A stretch of 64,000 nt of DNA from JACSRF01 sp964504445. Its GTDB lineage: Bacteria > Chloroflexota > Anaerolineae > Promineifilales > Promineifilaceae. Shown here one piece after another: positions 60,732 through 64,000 of the stretch. The stretch is from NCBI GenBank assembly GCA_964504445.1, contig CAZDEO010000005.1, positions 1 through 64,000 of the forward strand, in the 5' to 3' direction. The stretch's first letter is position 1, and every line of letters begins with the position of its first letter. The position numbers and the translations under genes are program-made. Under the pieces are notes generated by a model, which had not been told where the DNA came from, did no database searches, and was given only the letters and a program-made list of their open reading frames with translations.

Positions 60732-61997
60732 TCAAGTCCCTTTACCTGCCCCACCAAAGAAGCGCCAGTAAAGGTAAATGGCAACAACGTAGGTGGCTAT
60801 GGTTCCCAAATAAACGGGATTGAACCCATAGTTGACTTGCAGCCAGCCGCTGAGAGAGGGGCTAAAGGCCCACCCAACATTCCAGCTCATGCTTACCAGG
60901 CTGGCCACAGTCGCCCGAGCGTCTTTGTCTACTTGCTCCATGACAAAAGCCTGGTAGACGGGATTGCTCATATTCATTAGGGCCAGGCGAATGAGGTAGG
61001 CAGAAGCGGCGATGCCAAACCAGGGTAAAAAACCCATCATTGCCAAGAAGGGGATGGAAAGAGCCTGGGTGATGACAACAACTTTCATCTTGCCGAAGCG
61101 GTCAGCCAGGGGAGGAGCCATCAGTAGACCAATGCCCATGAAGAGGGAACCGCCGGCAAACAGGGCGCCAATGGTGCTGTCGGAACTATTGAAGGCGCGG
61201 CGAAAAAAAATGTTCAGGAAAGGCATCAATAGGCCTGCCCCTAAAGAGGTGACCAGCATGGGAGAGATGAGTTTTGCCAGAAGCGCAGGATGTTGGCGAG
61301 CGTATTGGAAGGGGGTCGTGGCTGTTTTACGCGTATGGCTAGGTGGTTTGTAGGGGTTGCGGATAAAGAGGATGGGGATCAGGGCGAAAAAACTGGTGCA
61401 GGCCACGGCCGTTATTGCCCAACTATAGGCGGTAGCACTGGTGGCTCCTGTTCCGGCTATACGGCCCATCCAGGTGGGAAGCTGCCCACCTACCCAGTTC
61501 CCGGCAAACCCGGCAATGGTTTGTAGCCCCATGCTGAAGGAGAATAGGTAAGTGCGCTCTTTCTCGCCGCTGTTTTCCATCAAGAAGGGTCCAAAGGTGA
61601 CGCCACTGAGGCTCTGGGCCAGCCCCATGATGATGTTCATCAGGTAGAGGCTGAGGGCAACAGGCCAGATAATCATGCCCAGGACAGCGAGAGAAGTCGT
61701 CAGGCTGGCAATGAAGAGGGCGGCCTTGCGCCCCAAGCGGTCGCTGACGTAGCCAGCAGGTAGGGCGCTGAGCAAGGACACAAAGCTGGAGATGGTGAGC
61801 AGTTGTCCCAGAATGGCTTCGTCGTAGCCCAAACTGAGGACGTAGAAGTTGAACAGCAGGCGGAAAACGCCGTAAGCCAAACCGCTGACAATCGTAACCA
61901 GAAGATACAGGCGGGCGTTGCGCCGAAACAGCCGCAGTTTTTCGATGTAAGCATGTAGACCGCGCAGCACGGCCGTTTCGGGGTAGTTTGCTCCCAT
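60732..61997 (-). CDS. MFS transporter
   Basis: The 421-residue protein has 12 helices in two halves. The MFS loop motif AGYVSDRLGRKAALF (about residues 81-95) lies between helices 2 and 3, and PLADRFGKMKVVV is its counterpart in the second half. Substrate is unknown; the family includes drug and sugar exporters. The DUF2179 gene is 32 bp downstream on the same strand, so they may be co-transcribed. Confidence 0.88.
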   Translation of the reverse strand: MGANYPETAVLRGLHAYIEKLRLFRRNARLYLLVTIVSGLAYGVFRLLFNFYVLSLGYDEAILGQLLTISSFVSLLSALPAGYVSDRLGRKAALFIASLTTSLAVLGMIIWPVALSLYLMNIIMGLAQSLSGVTFGPFLMENSGEKERTYLFSFSMGLQTIAGFAGNWVGGQLPTWMGRIAGTGATSATAYSWAITAVACTSFFALIPILFIRNPYKPPSHTRKTATTPFQYARQHPALLAKLISPMLVTSLGAGLLMPFLNIFFRRAFNSSDSTIGALFAGGSLFMGIGLLMAPPLADRFGKMKVVVITQALSIPFLAMMGFLPWFGIAASAYLIRLALMNMSNPVYQAFVMEQVDKDARATVASLVSMSWNVGWAFSPSLSGWLQVNYGFNPVYLGTIATYVVAIYLYWRFFGGAGKGT

Positions 61998-62066
61998 AAA
62001 AAACCTGTCTCCGATGTTTGCTGATGTGCAGCCCCGAAGCGTACACGAAAAGTAGGATAGGGCCAG

Positions 62067-63389
62067 TTACTCGCTTATCAGCTTTTCCCAGCCGCTTCTT
62101 TCAGGTAACAGATGCCACACCTGCCCATCCAAAGCGCGAATAAAGGTCTCATTATACTTGAAACGCGCCGTTGTTTGGTAGGCGGTTGTCAAACCACTTT
62201 CTGGTGCTGTGGCCCAGCCCAGGCGGCTTTGCATATCGGGTTGTTCGCGCCAGATCAGGCCAAATCCATTTTTGGGCTGGTAAAATCCAGGAGGTGGGTT
62301 GATGCTGGGGTCGTCGGCAGGGTCCCCCGGTGCCCACTGGTCAATGAATGAATTCCACTCACCATTGGCGTCAAACCCTTCGTATAGAACGTAAATGCGG
62401 TCCAGTTCCGCAATCCAGATCATGACCCCATGCTCAAAAGGCTGTTCGGCACCGGTGGAAACCAGGGCATCTTGGGCTGCACACTCGGCAGGCGCCGGGG
62501 AAAAGAACCAGGGATTCGGGCAGGTAAGGGCCAGTGTAAAGCTGCTTTGCACAGCCGGGCCATTATACCCGGCACGACTGGCGTAGAGGGCAAAGCTGAT
62601 GTCATTTCGTTCGCTTTCGGCAATGGTGTAGGTCATGACTCCTGTTGGCCCCTGCTGCCAGGCGGTGCTGAGCACACCCCCCAGCAGGCGGTAGATGGTG
62701 ACACTGTCGCTGTTGCTGGTCGCCCATTGCAGTTGGATGGTGTTGCCGGGGTCTGCAATTTCCACATTAGGGCGAAAAAAGGTGATGGCAGGGGCGTTTG
62801 CGGGGGAGGTTGTGGCTGTAGGCGTGGGTGTTGGGGCAGGGACCACAATGCGCACAAAGTAGCGGGTTCGCAGAGCGACACCATTGGGGAGCTTAACCTG
62901 CCAATAGCTGGTATAGCTGCCGGGGGTGGTGGGCGCTGTCAGTTCAATGGCAATCTGGGTGGTTTCGTTGGGCGCTAGAGTAGGCATGGGATATGACAGG
63001 TTGCCGCCCAAGCGTTTGCCATCGGCAAAACTCCAGGTTGTGCCTTCGGGCAGGGGGCAACTGCCGCTGTTGCGGATGCGCCAGGTTTTGGTAAAGGCCG
63101 CTCCAGGGGGGATTTCACTGTCATCGGAAATGGTAACGTCAGCCAGGAAGACGGTGGCGTAGGTGCAGGTGGGGGTGGCGGTGGCAGAACCGGGAGTCGC
63201 TGTGGCGGTAGGCGTGGTGGTGGTGGTGGGGCTGACAGCCAGCGTGGGGGGTGGATTGAGAGCTGTGGGCATGATGATGGCGGTTGTGTCTGGCGTGGGC
63301 ACGGCCGTTTCCGCCACGCCAGAGAATAATTGACACCCTAGAGAGGGTAGAATAAATATGAGTACCAAAAATAGGGCGAACTTTTTCAT
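62067..63389 (-). CDS. Lipoprotein with NBR1-like Ig domain
   Basis: The 440-residue lipoprotein has a signal peptide and lipobox LGCQ. A Thr/Pro linker (about residues 25-75) precedes a domain with the NBR1-Ig pattern (FTKTWRIRNSGSCPLPEGTTWSFADGKRLGG, about 102-132, and TTQIAIELTAPTTPGSYTSYWQVKLPNG). A second Pro/Thr linker, a beta-sandwich segment with IQLQWATSNSDSVTIYRLLGG and a C-terminal part (SRLGWATAPESG) resembling repeats in Chloroflexota surface proteins follow. GAGGAG precedes ATG 63389. The role is probably adhesion or cell-surface display (inference). Confidence 0.8.
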   Translation of the reverse strand: MKKFALFLVLIFILPSLGCQLFSGVAETAVPTPDTTAIIMPTALNPPPTLAVSPTTTTTPTATATPGSATATPTCTYATVFLADVTISDDSEIPPGAAFTKTWRIRNSGSCPLPEGTTWSFADGKRLGGNLSYPMPTLAPNETTQIAIELTAPTTPGSYTSYWQVKLPNGVALRTRYFVRIVVPAPTPTPTATTSPANAPAITFFRPNVEIADPGNTIQLQWATSNSDSVTIYRLLGGVLSTAWQQGPTGVMTYTIAESERNDISFALYASRAGYNGPAVQSSFTLALTCPNPWFFSPAPAECAAQDALVSTGAEQPFEHGVMIWIAELDRIYVLYEGFDANGEWNSFIDQWAPGDPADDPSINPPPGFYQPKNGFGLIWREQPDMQSRLGWATAPESGLTTAYQTTARFKYNETFIRALDGQVWHLLPERSGWEKLISE

Positions 63390-63698
63390 GGGTGCAGCTC
63401 CTCGATATGATGTTACTGCACATAATACCACTCTGGTAGTGACAGATGTCACCGCTTGGGCAACGCTTTCGGCACTTTCCCCCTACAAGATTCACGACGA
63501 GAGGGCCCTTAGTTCCATGCAGTTTCGGGAACGGCTTCAAAAAAGCGCCGAGCGTGGTTCAGTACCGATTTTGTGCCAGGCATTGGCCCTTTGTTGTATG
63601 ATTGCCGAATTTGACGAGATTCTTGCGAAGACGGGTTGTTTTCAGCGCGATTTAGGCGGAAACGGCCGTTCTTCATGGTCATAAGGACGAACCTACCC
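63390..63698. other. Divergent intergenic region, 309 bp
   Basis: No convincing gene is present. It contains an ACGGCCGT copy (about 63662), a minus-strand TATTAT box (63427-63422) for the lipoprotein gene with only a weak -35, and AAGGA (63683-63687) for the GNAT gene. A 108-codon plus-strand frame starts inside the lipoprotein gene, has no ribosome site and shows no recognisable domain. Confidence 0.5.
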
Positions 63699-64000
63699 AT
63701 GAAAAACCAGGATGCCCCTTTTGGGGAGCCATTGCGGTTAACAGGCCAGATTGTACGCTTGGAACCGCTGACAGCGGCCCATGTCGCTGATTTATACCCT
63801 CTGGCCCAAGATGAAACCATCTGGCGCTATTTGCCTTATGGCCTGTTGAACACCCCAGAGAAGCTGTTGGGCCACGTGCAAAAGCTGTTGCGCCAGCACG
63901 CTGCGGGAGAGACCGTGCCCTTTGCCGTCATCCACCAGGAAACAGGGCAGGCGGTGGGCATGACGCGCTACATGGAGATTTGCCCGGAGCATCGCGGCCT
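63699..64000 (+). CDS. GNAT N-acetyltransferase, partial (C-terminus outside window)
   Basis: An open frame of about 100 codons from ATG 63699 runs to the window edge. It begins with LTGQIVRLEPLTAAHVADLYPLAQDETIWRYLP, the N-terminal pattern of RimJ/RimL-like GNAT enzymes, followed by PFAVIHQETGQAVGMTRYMEICPEHRG. The acetyl-CoA loop would lie beyond the edge. These enzymes acetylate N-termini or small amines; the substrate cannot be deduced. Confidence 0.8.
   Translation, partial: MKNQDAPFGEPLRLTGQIVRLEPLTAAHVADLYPLAQDETIWRYLPYGLLNTPEKLLGHVQKLLRQHAAGETVPFAVIHQETGQAVGMTRYMEICPEHRG

Noticed and set aside
63358..63684. Plus-strand 108-codon frame
   Set aside because: It begins inside the signal peptide region of the lipoprotein gene, has no ribosome site and no family features.
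1..64000. ACGGCCGT copies as a CRISPR array or transposon ends
   Set aside because: The copies are single, only 8-10 bp long and irregularly spaced through genes, with no spacers and no target duplications.

Overview
The window looks like a chromosomal segment of a Chloroflexota bacterium, probably an Anaerolineae/Ardenticatenia-type filamentous member. This is inferred from gene content and style: a cell envelope without outer-membrane genes, many lipoproteins with Thr/Pro-rich linkers, secreted proteins ending in a YLP motif, and the order rpsB-tsf-pyrH-frr-uppS-cdsA. No rRNA, tRNA, CRISPR array, transposase or prophage was recognised. Genes are densely packed, often with ATGA overlaps.

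Layout. 1-9.7 kb: a lipoprotein cut by the window edge, a pair of SPFH (band 7) membrane proteins, aroQ, a small membrane protein, an NAD-dependent reductase, azlC/azlD divergent from a threonine dehydratase-like gene, a TIGR01777-type epimerase, an mcrC without mcrB, and a YhfC-type membrane protein. 9.7-11.5 kb: an ABC exporter pair. 11.7-19 kb: the housekeeping block rpsB, tsf, pyrH, frr, uppS, cdsA, fbp, rho. 19-23 kb: a LysM/M23 peptidase and alaS with a structured, terminator-bearing leader. 23.2-38.2 kb: an envelope-rich stretch with a baseplate-J-like membrane protein, ruvX, mltG (probably started at AUC), a reduced substrate-binding lipoprotein, a helical membrane protein, an Slt/TPR lipoprotein and three tandem paralogues of an unrecognised anchored family beginning M-x-x-F-D-W. 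38-44.9 kb: a methyltransferase, miaB, a DUF58/MoxR pair and an M28 peptidase. 45-52.5 kb: secreted redox proteins (copper amine oxidase-like, double sugar dehydrogenase, di-haem peroxidase) and a small secreted protein. 52.7-64 kb: a membrane alpha/beta hydrolase, a tartrate/malate dehydrogenase-like gene, gyrB, a TspO-like protein, a DUF2179 protein, an MFS transporter, a lipoprotein with an NBR1-like Ig domain and the start of a GNAT acetyltransferase.

The strongest genome-wide signal is the palindrome ACGGCCGT. I counted about 120 copies by eye, roughly one per 530 bp, in coding and non-coding DNA, against one or two expected for any 8-mer. It resembles the cyanobacterial HIP1 phenomenon with a different word. 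The most interesting gene-level candidate is the tandem FDW family at 30.7-38.2 kb beside peptidoglycan-cleaving enzymes. All function calls rest on reading protein motifs; no database search was run.
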